A stretch of DNA of 50,454 nt from Bacteroidota bacterium (GTDB lineage: Bacteria; Bacteroidota; Bacteroidia; Chitinophagales; Chitinophagaceae), in NCBI GenBank assembly GCA_013285855.1, contig JABDGW010000015.1, positions 1 to 50,454 on the forward strand, read 5' to 3'. Positions 16,799-25,568 of the stretch are shown here, one piece after another; position 1 is the first letter of the stretch; every line of letters starts with the position of its first letter. A model generated the notes under the pieces. That model worked only from the letters and a program-made list of their open reading frames with translations. It was not told the origin of the DNA and did not search any database. A program made the translations under genes and the position numbers.

Positions 16799-17938
16799 TT
16801 AAATTTTTATCAATCTTTCCGCAGCCTCTTTCAACGTCTCTTCTTTTTTAGCAAAACAAAAACGCAATACTTTATCATCTTTTTTTGATTGATAAAAGCT
16901 GCTTAAGGGAACTGTTGTTACACCACATTCTTTGGTTAAGCGAATGGCAAGTTCCATATCATTTTCATTACTGAAATCTTTATAGCTGTAACACTGAAAA
17001 TAACTGCCGTGAGAAGGAATGGCCTTGAACTTTGTTGCTTCCATCAACTTTTGAAAATAATCTCTTTTATTTTGAATAAATTTACCAAGCGATAAATACG
17101 CATCTTCATTATCTAAAAATTCTGCAAGCGCATATTGTACAAAACTGTTGCAGCTAAAGCAATTAAACTGGTGCACATTTCTAAACTCTTTCATTAATAA
17201 AGGCGACGCAATGCAATAACCAATTTTCCATCCGGTGCAATTGTATGTTTTGCCAAATGAGAAACATACAAAACTTTTTTCAAGCAGTTCAGGATAACGT
17301 AAAATACTTTGATGCGGAATATTATCAAATATCAGATGCTCATACACTTCATCACTTATAATAAAAATATTTTTGTTGTAAACGATCTGCTTTAATTGTT
17401 CTATATCATTTTCATTAATAACAGCGCCGGTTGGGTTGTGCGGCGAATTAATAATAATAGCTTTTGTTTTAGCCGTGATCTTTTGTTTTACTTCATCCCA
17501 TGGAATATTGAATGAAGGAAATTGAAGTTGTATAAGAATTGGTTTGGCTCCGTTAATAATAATATTTGGAATATAACTATCATAAGCTGGTTCAAAAACA
17601 ATTACCTCGTCATCCTTTTCAAGTATGCTTGTGAAGGCTGTATAAATTCCGTAAGTGCCGCCGGGAGTAATTGTAATTTGTGTTTCGGGATTAATTGAGT
17701 TGTTATACAATTTTTTAACTTTTTGTGCAAGCTTCTCACGCAGCAAAGGCAAGCCATTCATGTGCGCATATTGATTGTATCCTTTCAGCATTGCGCTGTT
17801 TACTAAAGCAATCAACGCTTCACTCATCATAAAATCAGGAAACCCCTGGCCGAGATTAATAGCATTGTATTCCAGCGCCAACTGGCTCATTACAGTAAAT
17901 ATAGTTGTGCCCGTATCTGGTAGTTTGGAATGGATCAT
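16799..17938 (-). CDS. PLP-dependent class I aminotransferase, methionine/kynurenine type
   Basis: The protein has 379 residues, cytosolic. It is a fold-type I aminotransferase with NLGQGFPDF near residue 31, NSPHNPTGAV (about 165), a DEVYEHLIFD segment, and the PLP-binding lysine in SFGKTYNCTGWKIGYC (about 235). These match the YbdL/kynurenine aminotransferase branch, annotated as methionine aminotransferase, which transaminates methionine (last step of the salvage pathway) and some aromatic or glutamine-type substrates. Exact substrate cannot be fixed from the sequence. It shares strand and direction with mtgA upstream but is separated from it by an array of short-word repeats (17939-18056), so co-transcription is unclear. 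Confidence 0.87.
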   Translation of the reverse strand: MIHSKLPDTGTTIFTVMSQLALEYNAINLGQGFPDFMMSEALIALVNSAMLKGYNQYAHMNGLPLLREKLAQKVKKLYNNSINPETQITITPGGTYGIYTAFTSILEKDDEVIVFEPAYDSYIPNIIINGAKPILIQLQFPSFNIPWDEVKQKITAKTKAIIINSPHNPTGAVINENDIEQLKQIVYNKNIFIISDEVYEHLIFDNIPHQSILRYPELLEKSFVCFSFGKTYNCTGWKIGYCIASPLLMKEFRNVHQFNCFSCNSFVQYALAEFLDNEDAYLSLGKFIQNKRDYFQKLMEATKFKAIPSHGSYFQCYSYKDFSNENDMELAIRLTKECGVTTVPLSSFYQSKKDDKVLRFCFAKKEETLKEAAERLIKI

Positions 17939-18056
17939 AGTTAATGGTTCATAGATGATAGTTTATAAATTATAGTTCATAAATCATAGTTTCAAAGTTC
18001 ACGGGTTCACAAGTTCACGAAGTTCTACCTATGAGCTATCAACCATGAACTATGAT
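17939..18056. repeat. Short-word repeat array (ATAGTTCATGG type)
   Basis: The whole gap between mtgA and the aminotransferase gene is built of degenerate copies of words such as CATAGTTAATGG, TTATAGTTCATAAATCATAG, GTTCACGGGTTCACAAGTTC and CAACCATGAACTATGAT. The array abuts the mtgA stop codon (TAG at 18057-18059). The same vocabulary recurs at 40710-40765 and inside the helicase gene at 42662-42776. I read it as a dispersed, non-coding repeat family, not as a regulator. Confidence 0.7.
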
Positions 18057-18782
18057 CTACTTTTTATTTATTAATGCAATCACGTTTTTATCGCTTTGCA
18101 TATTGTTCATTTGGCGTAAAATCCACCTGCTTTTCCATGCAACAAAGCGGCTAATTGGCTTCACAGCATAAATCTCAGGATTAGGAAGACAAGCAATGAT
18201 TTCTGCCGCTTCATTGCGCGATAAGTCTTTTGCATGTTTATGAAAATATTGCTGCGCCGCTGCTTCTATTCCAAAAATGCCTTTCCCCATTTCACTTGTA
18301 TTAAGATACACTTCAAGAATGCGCCGCTTTCCCCATATCCATTCAATAAGCTTTGTATAAACGGCTTCAGGCGGCTTACGCATATAACGTAAAACACCTT
18401 CACCCTGGAATAAAAATACATTCTTTGCTGTTTGCTGGCTTATGGTGCTTGCAGCAGCGCCGGCAGGTCTTTTGTTTTTTGAAGATGTATTATTTAAGCT
18501 TTTATCAATGGCTTTCCAATCAAAACCATTATGCACCGGGAACAATTGGTCTTCACCTGAAATAGCCGCAAGCTTTACATTAGCCGAAATATCATTCCAT
18601 GAAACATAATCTCTTTTCAAGCCATTGCCGCTGATCCAGCTTCCCAATTGTGTTATTGTTATTGGTGGCATCAGCCATTTGCATATCAATAAATAAATGA
18701 ATGAAAGAATAAATCCGTAAAGAATTATTTTAAAGAAACGTCGAAAAAATCTTTTAGCAAATGATTGTTGTTGGTCTTTCAT
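18057..18782 (-). CDS. mtgA: Monofunctional peptidoglycan glycosyltransferase
   Basis: The protein has 241 residues. One N-terminal membrane segment (about 17-38) precedes a GT51 domain. Conserved motifs are AISGEDQLFPVHNGFDW with the catalytic glutamate (about residue 77), STISQQTAKN, KRRILEVYLN and GIFGIEAAAQQYF. It polymerises lipid II into glycan strands on the outer face of the inner membrane and lacks a transpeptidase domain. Length is normal. The gene lies 15 bp downstream of the unknown gene at 18798 on the same strand, and its TAG stop borders the repeat array at 17939-18056. Confidence 0.92.
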   Translation of the reverse strand: MKDQQQSFAKRFFRRFFKIILYGFILSFIYLLICKWLMPPITITQLGSWISGNGLKRDYVSWNDISANVKLAAISGEDQLFPVHNGFDWKAIDKSLNNTSSKNKRPAGAAASTISQQTAKNVFLFQGEGVLRYMRKPPEAVYTKLIEWIWGKRRILEVYLNTSEMGKGIFGIEAAAQQYFHKHAKDLSRNEAAEIIACLPNPEIYAVKPISRFVAWKSRWILRQMNNMQSDKNVIALINKK

Positions 18783-18797
18783 TTCGGCCCGAAAATA

Positions 18798-19358
18798 CTA
18801 CGAAGATGGTTTTACAGAAATATATTCTATGTGATATTTTTTTCCAACTATATAAGTTGACTTATGTGTTAAACCTAATACGACTCCTAATGCTAAAACG
18901 CCTGTAGCAATACATAATTGAGGAAGGTTGTCTGATGCAAACAGAGGATCATTATCACTTAGCGTATTTATTGTGTTCAACACAAGATAACCGCCGCCGG
19001 CAAGAACGAATATCAAACCGTTTTTCACATAACTAAAACTTTCATCTTTTTTGGGAAATGCATATAAGTAACTGAAATGAATTGTCATTAAACCATAAAA
19101 CGTTGTATCAAGAAAAGGTAAACCGAGCCTGTTCACATAAGTCTGCACAATATATGGCCGCAAGTATAAACTATCATCCTTGATTTTATAGATAACAGCA
19201 TTTATCCATTGTCCGTTTTTTAATTGCGCATAAATATTATCGCCCCTGAACCATAATTCTAAAACCTTATTATTTTTTTTCAGTTGAATAAAATCAGATT
19301 GTGCAAAAGAAGAAGTGAGAACAAAAGCAGTAATGATTGTAAGTAGACAGCACTTCAT
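18798..19358 (-). CDS. Unrecognised exported or membrane protein
   Basis: I chose the ATG at 19356-19358 because it opens a signal peptide (MKCCLLTIITAFVLTSSFAQ). A start further upstream at 19424 would prefix 22 residues of no type and overlap the LysE gene. The product has ~186 residues. After the signal peptide comes a beta-rich stretch (LKKNNKVLELWFRGDNIYAQLKNGQWINAVIYKIKDDSLYLRPY), then two C-terminal hydrophobic segments (LIFVLAGGGYLVL and LCIATGVLALGVVLGL). The last residues (YHIEYISVKPSS) look soluble. This arrangement is common in short Bacteroidota proteins of unknown function. It sits between lysE-like and mtgA genes on one strand. Confidence 0.6.
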   Translation of the reverse strand: MKCCLLTIITAFVLTSSFAQSDFIQLKKNNKVLELWFRGDNIYAQLKNGQWINAVIYKIKDDSLYLRPYIVQTYVNRLGLPFLDTTFYGLMTIHFSYLYAFPKKDESFSYVKNGLIFVLAGGGYLVLNTINTLSDNDPLFASDNLPQLCIATGVLALGVVLGLTHKSTYIVGKKYHIEYISVKPSS

Positions 19359-19392
19359 TTTTAAAAATACAATGCTGCATTGTAACAGCTTG

Positions 19393-20055
19393 TTAAAGCT
19401 TGCCCGCATGTGCATCACGCACAAGTATTGTTACTACGATGGCAATACCAAATCCTATAAGTATAAACCCGGAAATACGATTGATGATATGCACATTGTG
19501 CGGCGTAAGTTTTAGTCTTATTTTATTCGCTAATAATACTTTGGTTGTATCTGAAGAGAGATTAAAAAACAGCGCCGTTAAAAAAACAATAAGACGGTAT
19601 TGATCCGGATGATCTACTAATCTTGAATCTGCTGTTATTGTTGCCGTGGCTGCAAACCAAAATAAAAATGAACCCGGATTAAGTGAATTCATAAAAAAAC
19701 CTGAGAAAAAAATACCAACTAAATGATGTGCGCGCAGATTATTTACCGTCAGCATTCCATTTTCTGCTGTTTGTACTTTACGAAAAAAGAAATTGTAAAT
19801 GCCTAATGCTACCAATAAACTGCTGCCTGCAATACCAATTATTAATTCATGCTGCATAACGGCATCAAATAAATGGGTGAACATATTGCATATAAGCACC
19901 AGCAATATATCACTTGCAGATACGCCGGCAATAAATGCATAACCGCCACGATGACCGTTATTAAGGCTTTGTTTAAGAATAGAAAAAATTATAGGTCCAA
20001 CGGAAATGCCTAACAGCAAGCCTAAAATTAATCCCTTCACTAATGCTTCAAACAT
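19393..20055 (-). CDS. LysE/RhtB-type amino-acid exporter
   Basis: The protein has 220 residues and six likely membrane segments. It starts with GLILGLLLGISVGPIIFSILKQSLNNGHRGGYAFIAGVSASD, the family signature (GxxxGPxxxxxxxxxxxxGxxxGxxxxxG followed by Asp). The stretch FFMNSLNPGSFLFWFAA matches the second conserved motif with Asn-Pro. The family exports amino acids or related metabolites across the inner membrane; substrate is not predictable here. Two same-strand genes follow (18798, 18057), so a loose operon is possible. The start is ATG at 20055; the 154-bp gap to purK is divergent and probably holds both promoters. Confidence 0.87.
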   Translation of the reverse strand: MFEALVKGLILGLLLGISVGPIIFSILKQSLNNGHRGGYAFIAGVSASDILLVLICNMFTHLFDAVMQHELIIGIAGSSLLVALGIYNFFFRKVQTAENGMLTVNNLRAHHLVGIFFSGFFMNSLNPGSFLFWFAATATITADSRLVDHPDQYRLIVFLTALFFNLSSDTTKVLLANKIRLKLTPHNVHIINRISGFILIGFGIAIVVTILVRDAHAGKL

Positions 20056-20209
20056 TATGAAAACTTATGTGTATTAATTTGCGGCAAAATACAGAATAAT
20101 TTTTTTAGCGGTCTGCAGAAGAAATCAATTACACTTTAAATCAAAAATTTAAGAATGGTTTTAGAAAAAAAATTATACAAATTGCAACTTTATTGCAGAA
20201 GATATTTTA

Positions 20210-21358
20210 ATGAAGGCTGAAATGAATCAATCAAAAATTTTAAAAATAGGAATTCTTGGTGGCGGACAATTAGGCAGAATGTTATTGCAGGCTGCCGCCA
20301 ATTACGTGGTAGAAACTTATGTATTGGAAAATGATGAGCAATGTCCGGCAGCGCATTTATGCCATCACTTTATAAAAGGTGATATAAAAGATTTTGAAAC
20401 GGTATACAATTTTGGAAAAAATCTTGATGCTTTAACAATAGAAATTGAAGCGGTGAATGTGGAAGCATTAGAAAAATTAGAAAGTGAAGGTGTAAAGATT
20501 TATCCAAAGCCATCGGCAATAAAAATTATCAAAAATAAGATCACACAAAAAGAATTTTATAAATCAAATCAGGTTCCATCACCTGAATTTATTATTACAC
20601 AAAATAAGAATGAGCTAACAATACATTCCGGTTTTTTACCTGCAGTTCATAAATTAGCGCAGGGCGGTTATGATGGCAAAGGTGTGCAGGTTTTGAAAAG
20701 CGATACAGAAATTGATAAAGGTTTTGATGCACCTTCTGTTTTAGAAAAAATGGTTGACATTCAAAAAGAGATTGCAGTTATCGTTGCAATGAACGATAAA
20801 AAAGAAACCGCGATATACCCGGCAACAGAAATGATTTTTGATCCAAATTTAAATTTATTAGATTATCAGATTTCGCCTGCCGGACTACCTGCAGATGTTT
20901 TGCAAAAAGCAAATAGTATTGCATTACAGCTTGTAAAAGGTTTAGATAGCCCGGGATTATTTGCTATAGAAATGTTTGTTGATAAAAATGGTAAAGTACT
21001 TGTGAACGAAACAGCGCCGCGTGTACACAACAGTGGCCATCATACCATAGAAGCAAATTATTGCAGCCAATATGATATGTTGTGGAGAATTATCCTGAAT
21101 TATCCTTTGGGAAATACAGCAGTTATTCTTCCGTCATCTATTGTAAATATTGTAGGAGCAGAAGGCTATAGCGGCGTAGCCAAATATGAAGGACTTGATG
21201 AAGTGTTAAGCATGAAAAATGTATTTGTGCATTTATATGGGAAAACACAAACAAAGCCTGGCAGAAAAATGGGGCATGTAACAATTATAAGTAAAGACAG
21301 GAATGAATTGATCGACCAGGTAAAGGAAATAAAAAACAGCCTGAAAGTAATTGCTTAA
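20210..21358 (+). CDS. purK: N5-carboxyaminoimidazole ribonucleotide synthase
   Basis: The protein has 382 residues, an ATP-grasp enzyme. The N-terminal GILGGGQLGRMLLQAA is the PurK signature; the ATP-grasp core includes HKLAQGGYDGKGVQVL and the metal site VNETAPRVHNSGHHTIEA. It carboxylates AIR with bicarbonate and ATP to N5-CAIR in de novo purine synthesis. It is followed immediately by purE, the next enzyme in the pathway. Two ATGs lie at the start, 20210 and 20222, and either is possible. The stop (TAA at 21356-21358) is 16 bp before the purE start. Confidence 0.95.
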   Translation: MKAEMNQSKILKIGILGGGQLGRMLLQAAANYVVETYVLENDEQCPAAHLCHHFIKGDIKDFETVYNFGKNLDALTIEIEAVNVEALEKLESEGVKIYPKPSAIKIIKNKITQKEFYKSNQVPSPEFIITQNKNELTIHSGFLPAVHKLAQGGYDGKGVQVLKSDTEIDKGFDAPSVLEKMVDIQKEIAVIVAMNDKKETAIYPATEMIFDPNLNLLDYQISPAGLPADVLQKANSIALQLVKGLDSPGLFAIEMFVDKNGKVLVNETAPRVHNSGHHTIEANYCSQYDMLWRIILNYPLGNTAVILPSSIVNIVGAEGYSGVAKYEGLDEVLSMKNVFVHLYGKTQTKPGRKMGHVTIISKDRNELIDQVKEIKNSLKVIA

Positions 21359-21374
21359 TTTACAATTTTTAGTT

Positions 21375-21938
21375 ATGGCGAAAACTCAAAATAAAGAACT
21401 CAAAGCAAAGAACTCAAAACTACAAACTCCTCTCGTTGGAATTATTATGGGCAGCGATAGCGATTTAAAAATAATGCAGGATGCTGCCCTGATGCTTAAA
21501 GAATTTGCTGTTCCTTTTGAGCTTACAATTGTATCTGCACATCGTACACCAAAGCGCATGGTTAAATATGCAAGCACAGCAGTTGAGCGCGGATTGAAAG
21601 TTATTATAGCAGGTGCTGGTGGTGCCGCACATTTGCCCGGTATGATTGCCAGTCTTACAACATTACCTGTAATCGGTGTTCCCATAAAATCATCTAACTC
21701 CATTGATGGTTGGGATTCGGTGTTATCTATTTTACAAATGCCAAATGGAGTGCCCGTAGCGACCGTTGCATTAAATGCCGCAAAAAATGCGGGTATTATT
21801 GCAGCACAAATTATTGGCACATCTGATGAAACAATTTCAAAAAAGATCAGCGACTATAAAATACAATTGGAAAAATCTGTGATGGATAAAGTGAAATCTA
21901 TTTCAGAAGAATGGCAGAATAATTTTGATGAAAAATAA
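21375..21938 (+). CDS. purE: N5-CAIR mutase, PurE class I
   Basis: From ATG 21375 the protein has 187 residues. The core has GIIMGSDSDLKIMQDA, TIVSAHRTPKRM with the catalytic histidine, and IAGAGGAAHLPGM. It converts N5-CAIR made by PurK to CAIR. The reading frame also extends upstream to a TTG at 21351 inside purK, but that prefix has no family similarity. The first ~20 residues (KTQNKELKAKNSKLQT) are an unusual extension coded by repeated AACTCAAA words, related in style to the dispersed repeats elsewhere in the window. It ends head-on against the aldehyde dehydrogenase gene with no gap. Confidence 0.94.
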   Translation: MAKTQNKELKAKNSKLQTPLVGIIMGSDSDLKIMQDAALMLKEFAVPFELTIVSAHRTPKRMVKYASTAVERGLKVIIAGAGGAAHLPGMIASLTTLPVIGVPIKSSNSIDGWDSVLSILQMPNGVPVATVALNAAKNAGIIAAQIIGTSDETISKKISDYKIQLEKSVMDKVKSISEEWQNNFDEK

Positions 21939-23300
21939 TTATTCCGCCACTGCAATTGTTTTCACGTTTACAAATTCCATTATTCCATGTTTGCTTAATT
22001 CCCGTCCATAACCGGATTTCTTTACACCGCCAAAAGGCAAAGCAGGTTCACTTTTTACCATTGAATTAATAAATACAGAACCGCTGTTTAATTTTTTGGC
22101 TAATGAAATTCCTTTATCAATATTTTTCGTCCAGACATTGGCGCCTAAACCATAGCGACTTGCATTAGCCATTTCAATAACTTCTTCTTCATCTTTCACA
22201 GTAATAATGCAAAACACAGGACCAAAAGTTTCTTCATCAAATGTGGGCATGCCGGGTTGTACATTTACTAACAATGCCGGTTGATAATTGCAACCATTTA
22301 CTTCACCACCTAAAATAACTTCTGCGCCCTTTGAAACAGATTGCTCAATTTGTTCATGCAGTTTTTCAGCAAGATCTAATCTTGCCATCGGGCCTGTTGT
22401 TATTGATGCATCAAAAGGATTGCCTTGTTTTAATTTTTGAATTTGTTCTTTAACTGCATCTGTAAAATCATTCAAAACATCCTGTACAATTAAAAAACGT
22501 TTTGCGGCAATACAGCTTTGTCCTGCATTTTGCATGCGGGACGTAACAGCAGTTGCAGCAGCCTTTTTTATATCAGCATCAGCCAGTACAATAAAAGCAT
22601 CAGAGCCGCCTAATTCCAAAACAGATTTTTTTATTTGCGTAGATGCAATACTTGCAACACTGCTGCCAGCTTTTTCACTTCCGGTTAAAGACACACCTTG
22701 CACAATATTGCTTTGTAAAATCTTTGTAGTTGCATTTGTATCAACAATTAAAGATTGAAAAATGCCTGGTTCAGCGCCGGCATCTGTAAACAGGTTTTGA
22801 ATGGCTAATGAACAGCCGCAAACATTCGGCGCATGTTTTAATAAAGCAACATTACCCGCCATTAATGTAGGTGCTGCGAAACGAAATACCTGCCAGAAGG
22901 GAAAATTCCATGGCATAATTGCAAGTACAGCCCCAATAGGCTGAAAAGCAACAAAGCTTTTTTTATAATTGGTATTAATAATTTCATCCTGTAAAAATTG
23001 CCCTGCATTTTCTGCATAATAATTACAGCCTAAAGCGCATTTCTCTATTTCTGCAATAGCTTCTTTAGTAACCTTACCCATTTCATCGGTAATAAGTTTT
23101 GCCAGCCATTCTTTTCTTTCATTTAAAAGTGATGCAACATTTTTTAAAACAATTGCACGTTCTTCAAATGTTTTGTTACTCCAATGCAAAAAGCTTTTTC
23201 CTGATGCAGACAACGCTTTATCAATATCGGCATCAGTCATTATTTTGTACTCAGCAATTTCTATTTGATTAAATGGAAATATAGATTTGAATGATTCCAT
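21939..23300 (-). CDS. NAD(P)-dependent aldehyde dehydrogenase, succinate-semialdehyde type
   Basis: The protein has 453 residues, cytosolic. It is of the aldehyde dehydrogenase superfamily with PIGAVLAIMPWNFPFWQVFRF, LELGGSDAFIV carrying the catalytic glutamate (about residue 222), and NAGQSCIAAKRF with the nucleophilic cysteine (about 256). The end motif EPALPFGGVKKSGYGRELSKHGI matches the Sad/YneI-type succinate-semialdehyde dehydrogenases, which oxidise succinate semialdehyde to succinate. Other short aldehydes remain possible. Its stop abuts the purE stop, so the two transcripts converge. No GABA transaminase gene is nearby. Confidence 0.88.
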   Translation of the reverse strand: MESFKSIFPFNQIEIAEYKIMTDADIDKALSASGKSFLHWSNKTFEERAIVLKNVASLLNERKEWLAKLITDEMGKVTKEAIAEIEKCALGCNYYAENAGQFLQDEIINTNYKKSFVAFQPIGAVLAIMPWNFPFWQVFRFAAPTLMAGNVALLKHAPNVCGCSLAIQNLFTDAGAEPGIFQSLIVDTNATTKILQSNIVQGVSLTGSEKAGSSVASIASTQIKKSVLELGGSDAFIVLADADIKKAAATAVTSRMQNAGQSCIAAKRFLIVQDVLNDFTDAVKEQIQKLKQGNPFDASITTGPMARLDLAEKLHEQIEQSVSKGAEVILGGEVNGCNYQPALLVNVQPGMPTFDEETFGPVFCIITVKDEEEVIEMANASRYGLGANVWTKNIDKGISLAKKLNSGSVFINSMVKSEPALPFGGVKKSGYGRELSKHGIMEFVNVKTIAVAE

Positions 23301-23393
23301 AAATTGATAGGCTTAATTTTTATACTACGTATGACTGTAATGTAATCAGCTGATAAAATTACTAAAGCTGTTACCAAAAAATTCCTGAACAAA

Positions 23394-25421
23394 TTATTTA
23401 TCACTCACAATTGGAATAGAATCTTTTTGTGAAGCAAGCAATAATCTTGTGCTGTATTTTTTCATTGCAACGTTTAAAGAGTTTGCATTTGAATCTGCGT
23501 AAAAATTTTCCTTTGTTATAAGATCAGTATATTTTAATGTGTTGTGCGTAAATTTTTTTATTGAACCGATATCTACTTCAGTGTTTGAATCTTCATTACC
23601 AAGATTTGAAAGTACAATAATATGCTCATCATTTTGCCAACGATGCAATGCATACATTGTTTGCAAATTTACCGGCAGTAATTGCATGTGATTGCTGCGT
23701 AAAGCTTCATGTTCAATTCTTATTTTATTTAATTTTTCATACCACGGAAACAAATTATTTGTATCAGCCGATTGAATACTTTGATTAGTCTTAAATATAA
23801 ATTTATTGCTGTATGGTTTGCGTTCAAAACCTATTTCCTGGCCGTTATAAATTAACGGTAATCCCGGCAAAGCAAGCAACAAAGCTGAAGCCATTTTAGT
23901 GCGTTCCTTTCCATGCGCTGTAATAAAACGCTGCTGATCATTGTTCTCTAAAAAACGTAAGCGAAGATGTATTGTATCGCCATTGTTAAACAAAGATTTG
24001 TTTAGTAAAGTACTTCTGCTATTTTCATCATAATAATTAAAAATGGTTGGGTTTTTTGACGGGTTATAATCTGTTGACCAACTCCATTTTGATATCCAGC
24101 CTGAATCAGCCATCCAGTCATAAGCTGCGTCATAACCTTCTGCATACACTGATCTCAAAGCGCCTTTATCTTCAGCCAATAATAAAATATCAGGCCTTAT
24201 GCTTTTTAAACTTGTTTGTAATTGTTTGCCGAAAGAAGAATTTCTTGCATTAAATGCCCACGCTGCATCTATACGGTAACCGTCAATATCAAATTTTCTT
24301 AGCCAGTATTTGAATGCTTCTAAAATCCATTGCTGCGTTTCGGGATTATTATAATCAAGATTTACCAGGTCATTCCAGAAATAATGTACAAAGCCATTCG
24401 AATCTATTTGCTCCTGCGAAGAATATTTTGCACCGTCATTAGTATGCTGGTAAAAATTATAATAATGACTTTGCCCGCCATATTGCTTTACTTCTTTTGC
24501 ATAAGGATGAAATATGGAAGTATGATTTGGCACAAAATCAAACAACACATGCATGTTTAAATTTTTTGCAGTTGATATAAGATCATGCAACTGGCTTTCT
24601 GTTCCAAGATCAGGTCGCAATGAAAAATAATCAATCACATCATAACCTTGTTCGCCATTATGTGTTTTACATATTGGTTGAAGCCAGATAGTATTTATAC
24701 CCATCTCTTTTAATTCAGGCAATTTTTTTGTAATGTCAGGATATTGACCTTCATGCACAAAAACATACGGGGTTATTTCGTAAATGATTGCTGAATCAAT
24801 CCACGCTGCATGATCGTTTGCAATATTGAAAGCATGCAGGCCTGTATCACTTCTCGTAACATACGTTGTAAATTTTACTGAATCATTATTTGAATAAATT
24901 GTTACTGTAAAAAAGTAATCGCCATTTATATTTGGTATTTGTGCAGTTGCTTTGGGTGATGATGCATTGTGAATTGTAACGGGTGCCGGAGATTTTAATG
25001 TGGTCCATTTATAAGTAAACACAAGACCGTAAGGATTATTGATAAGTGCTGTTTTAAGTTTAGCAGTATTACCACTTATGATCGCAAAAGGTTTTACTTC
25101 AGGAAAAGGCGTATAACCAAGTATATAATGAATAGTATCTGAAATGATGGAATGGTTTATATCTTCTACCCAAATTATATTATTAGTTTTAGTTAATGTA
25201 AATGAAAAGCTGAAAGTTCCATTTGCTTTTGTATTTATTAACCCGCTAACATTATTTACATGCCATTTTATTTTGTTTGATGAAAGCCCGGATATACTAC
25301 CTGTAATTGTTTGCTGAGGCAGCCAAACTGTTGCATCCTTTGTATTTAAAATAATTGCTGAAGCTTTTATCTGAAAGAATGATACGATAAAAATAATTGA
25401 GAAGCAAAGTCTGCAAATCAT
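23394..25421 (-). CDS. Secreted alpha-amylase family (GH13) glycoside hydrolase
   Basis: I set the start at ATG 25421 because it opens a signal peptide (MICRLCFSIIFIVSFFQIKASA); a longer frame reaching 25541 would run through the tRNA-Leu fragment. The product has 675 residues. Residues ~25-200 are beta-rich, probably Ig-like modules. The GH13 barrel begins near 210 (IIYEITPYVF) with region I DFVPNHTS (~294), region II GYRIDAAW (~380, nucleophile Asp) and region III LLLAEDKG (~415, acid/base Glu). Region IV reads FLENNDQQR (~490), keeping the Asp but with Asn where His is usual. It probably cleaves alpha-glucans at the surface or in the periplasm. The MFS transporter and SusA-like enzyme at 36-39 kb are likely partners across the inserted element. 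Confidence 0.88.
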   Translation of the reverse strand: MICRLCFSIIFIVSFFQIKASAIILNTKDATVWLPQQTITGSISGLSSNKIKWHVNNVSGLINTKANGTFSFSFTLTKTNNIIWVEDINHSIISDTIHYILGYTPFPEVKPFAIISGNTAKLKTALINNPYGLVFTYKWTTLKSPAPVTIHNASSPKATAQIPNINGDYFFTVTIYSNNDSVKFTTYVTRSDTGLHAFNIANDHAAWIDSAIIYEITPYVFVHEGQYPDITKKLPELKEMGINTIWLQPICKTHNGEQGYDVIDYFSLRPDLGTESQLHDLISTAKNLNMHVLFDFVPNHTSIFHPYAKEVKQYGGQSHYYNFYQHTNDGAKYSSQEQIDSNGFVHYFWNDLVNLDYNNPETQQWILEAFKYWLRKFDIDGYRIDAAWAFNARNSSFGKQLQTSLKSIRPDILLLAEDKGALRSVYAEGYDAAYDWMADSGWISKWSWSTDYNPSKNPTIFNYYDENSRSTLLNKSLFNNGDTIHLRLRFLENNDQQRFITAHGKERTKMASALLLALPGLPLIYNGQEIGFERKPYSNKFIFKTNQSIQSADTNNLFPWYEKLNKIRIEHEALRSNHMQLLPVNLQTMYALHRWQNDEHIIVLSNLGNEDSNTEVDIGSIKKFTHNTLKYTDLITKENFYADSNANSLNVAMKKYSTRLLLASQKDSIPIVSDK

Positions 25422-25477
25422 ATAGTGTAACAGTAAATATCTTTTGAGAAATACATTACTATATACGTTTAGAAAAT

Positions 25478-25505
25478 AAAAAAACCTCCGGTGATCCAGA
25501 GGTTT
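25478..25505 (-). terminator. Rho-independent terminator behind the tRNA-Leu 3' fragment
   Basis: On the minus strand AAACCTC and GAGGTTT (25499-25505 and 25482-25488) pair around a short loop and run into seven or more T. It directly follows the acceptor-end remnant of tRNA-Leu. A near-identical hairpin follows the other remnant at 25802-25830, so both descend from tRNA-Leu terminators. Confidence 0.75.
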
Positions 25506-25568
25506 GTGCCCACAAAAGGAATCCCTGCCTGACTGCGTCACGCAGGCAGGGAACCTTCACTTTCTTGC
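25506..25568 (-). pseudogene. 3' fragment of tRNA-Leu with a palindrome in its T loop
   Basis: Read on the minus strand, the segment carries the variable-arm and T-arm start (GCAAGAAAGTGAAGGTTC) of tRNA-Leu. A 27-bp palindromic insert (25524-25550, arms CCTGCCTG/CAGGCAGG) follows, then the rest of the T arm and the acceptor strand GATTCCTTTTGTGGGCAC. The acceptor strand pairs fully, allowing one G-U, with the 5' end GCCCATA of the pseudo-tRNA at 35670-35769, 10 kb away. The segment 25518-25568 is identical over 51 bp to 35670-35720. I infer two halves of one former tRNA-Leu gene. Confidence 0.75.

Noticed and set aside
20056-20209. Purine riboswitch before purK
   Set aside because: No conserved riboswitch core or terminator/antiterminator pair is visible in the 154-bp divergent gap.
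25422-25541. Longer N-terminus for the GH13 enzyme at 23394
   Set aside because: It would be translated from the tRNA fragment and terminator; the signal peptide begins at 25421.
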